Positions 63,385-64,000 of a stretch of 64,000 nt of DNA are shown here, piece after piece. The position numbers and the translations under genes were made by a program. The notes beneath the pieces are model-generated. The model ran no database searches. It saw nothing but the letters and a program-made list of their open reading frames with translations, and was not told where the DNA came from. Position 1 is the first letter of the stretch. Every line of letters begins with the position of its first letter. Source of the DNA: JADJOY01 sp016713535 [NCBI: Deltaproteobacteria bacterium] (GTDB taxonomy: Bacteria > JADJOY01); NCBI GenBank assembly GCA_016713535.1, contig JADJOY010000039.1, positions 1 to 64,000 of the forward strand. The letters are read 5' to 3'.

Positions 63385-64000
63385 ATGACAGCAAAGCCGA
63401 GTTCGTTCAGCACGCCGCTCGCGGCGAGCGACCCCGAGATCTTCCGCACGATCCAGGACGAGACGCGCCGTCAGGGCGGCCAGCTCGAGATGATCGCGTC
63501 CGAGAACTTCGTCAGCCGCGCCGTGCTTGAAACCGTCGGCACCGTGCTTACCAACAAGTACGCCGAGGGCTACCCGGGCCATCGCTATTACGGCGGCTGC
63601 GTGCACGTGGACGAGGCCGAGAACCTCGCTCGCGACCGCGCCAAGAAGCTGTTCGGTGCCGCGCACGTGAACGTGCAGCCCCACTCGGGCTCACAGGCGA
63701 ACATGGCGGTCTACTTCGCGTGCCTGAAGCCGGGCGACACGATCCTCGCGATGGACCTCGCGCAGGGGGGGCACCTCACCCACGGCAGCCCGGTCAACTT
63801 CTCCGGCAGGCTCTACAAGGTGGTGTCGTACGGCGTGGAGCGCGGCTCCGGCCGGATCGACATGGATCAGGTGCGCCAGCTCGCTCACGCCGAGAAGCCG
63901 AAGCTGATCATGACCGGAGCCTCGGCCTACCCGCGCGCCATCGACTTCGCCGCGTTTCGCGTCATCGCCGACGAGATCGGCGCGGTGCTCGTCGCCGACA
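63385..64000 (+). CDS. glyA: Serine hydroxymethyltransferase (5' part; cut by window)
   Basis: The 205 codons present contain GlyA hallmarks: [49 protein letters not shown] and LSQ-like segment [19 protein letters not shown]. The enzyme interconverts serine and glycine with tetrahydrofolate, using PLP; the PLP lysine would be beyond the window. Start ATG 63385. Confidence 0.96.
   Translation, partial: MTAKPSSFSTPLAASDPEIFRTIQDETRRQGGQLEMIASENFVSRAVLETVGTVLTNKYAEGYPGHRYYGGCVHVDEAENLARDRAKKLFGAAHVNVQPHSGSQANMAVYFACLKPGDTILAMDLAQGGHLTHGSPVNFSGRLYKVVSYGVERGSGRIDMDQVRQLAHAEKPKLIMTGASAYPRAIDFAAFRVIADEIGAVLVAD

Overview
The window is GC-rich, densely packed bacterial DNA. It carries several eukaryote-like Ser/Thr kinases, an FHA-GAF partner, HEAT-repeat and propeller proteins, a DUF222-HNH gene and an rpmF-plsX-fabD-acpP-rpiB-glyA block. 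This mix suggests a Myxococcota-type (deltaproteobacterial) chromosome; that is an inference from gene content, not a phylogeny.

Layout. 1-5025 (minus) is a high-affinity K+ uptake operon, kdpFABC, led by two small membrane-protein genes. 5026-5804 is a long spacer with two matched pairs of palindromes and a PII-like remnant. 5805-7647 (plus) is a damaged KimA-like K+ importer. 7672-21602 is a defence island bounded by two direct copies of a ~125-bp repeat. Its minus strand encodes hsdM-hsdS-capV-cdn, a type I methylase and specificity subunit joined by 4-nt overlaps to a CBASS phospholipase and cyclase, and then mntA-hepT-hsdR. Between these two units a plus-strand HTH-DUF433 gene is split by an IS1634-family element, and a DUF222-HNH gene closes the island. 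21593-31294 holds a GH5 lipoprotein, a MurJ-propeller fusion, an SRPBCC protein, a fatty-acid desaturase, an aldehyde dehydrogenase and a sensor kinase. 31387-40838 is a plus-strand run: LysE exporter, a HEAT pair, cysK-cysE and a 1216-aa FAD/Fe-S oxidoreductase. 40861-58402 is mixed: membrane-fused spermidine synthase, sterol-desaturase-like protein, ABC-F, Mo-oxidoreductase with divergent HxlR regulator, chemoreceptor, LysR, pirin, quinone oxidoreductase, FHA-GAF and kinase. 58520-64000 ends in lipid and ribosome housekeeping genes: yceD, rpmF, a single plsX-fabD reading frame, acpP, rpiB and partial glyA.

The most interesting features are the CBASS pair translationally coupled inside a type I restriction-modification operon, and the repeat-bounded island around it. 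Next are the plsX-fabD and murJ-propeller fusions, the K+ operator pairs, and a family of intergenic hairpin repeats whose stems differ in sequence but keep their pairing.

Caution: about eleven recognisable genes are broken by small indels, several of them in C or G runs. This looks partly like residual sequencing error, so gene decay calls, and to a lesser degree fusion calls, should be read with that in mind. No rRNA, tRNA or CRISPR array was recognised.
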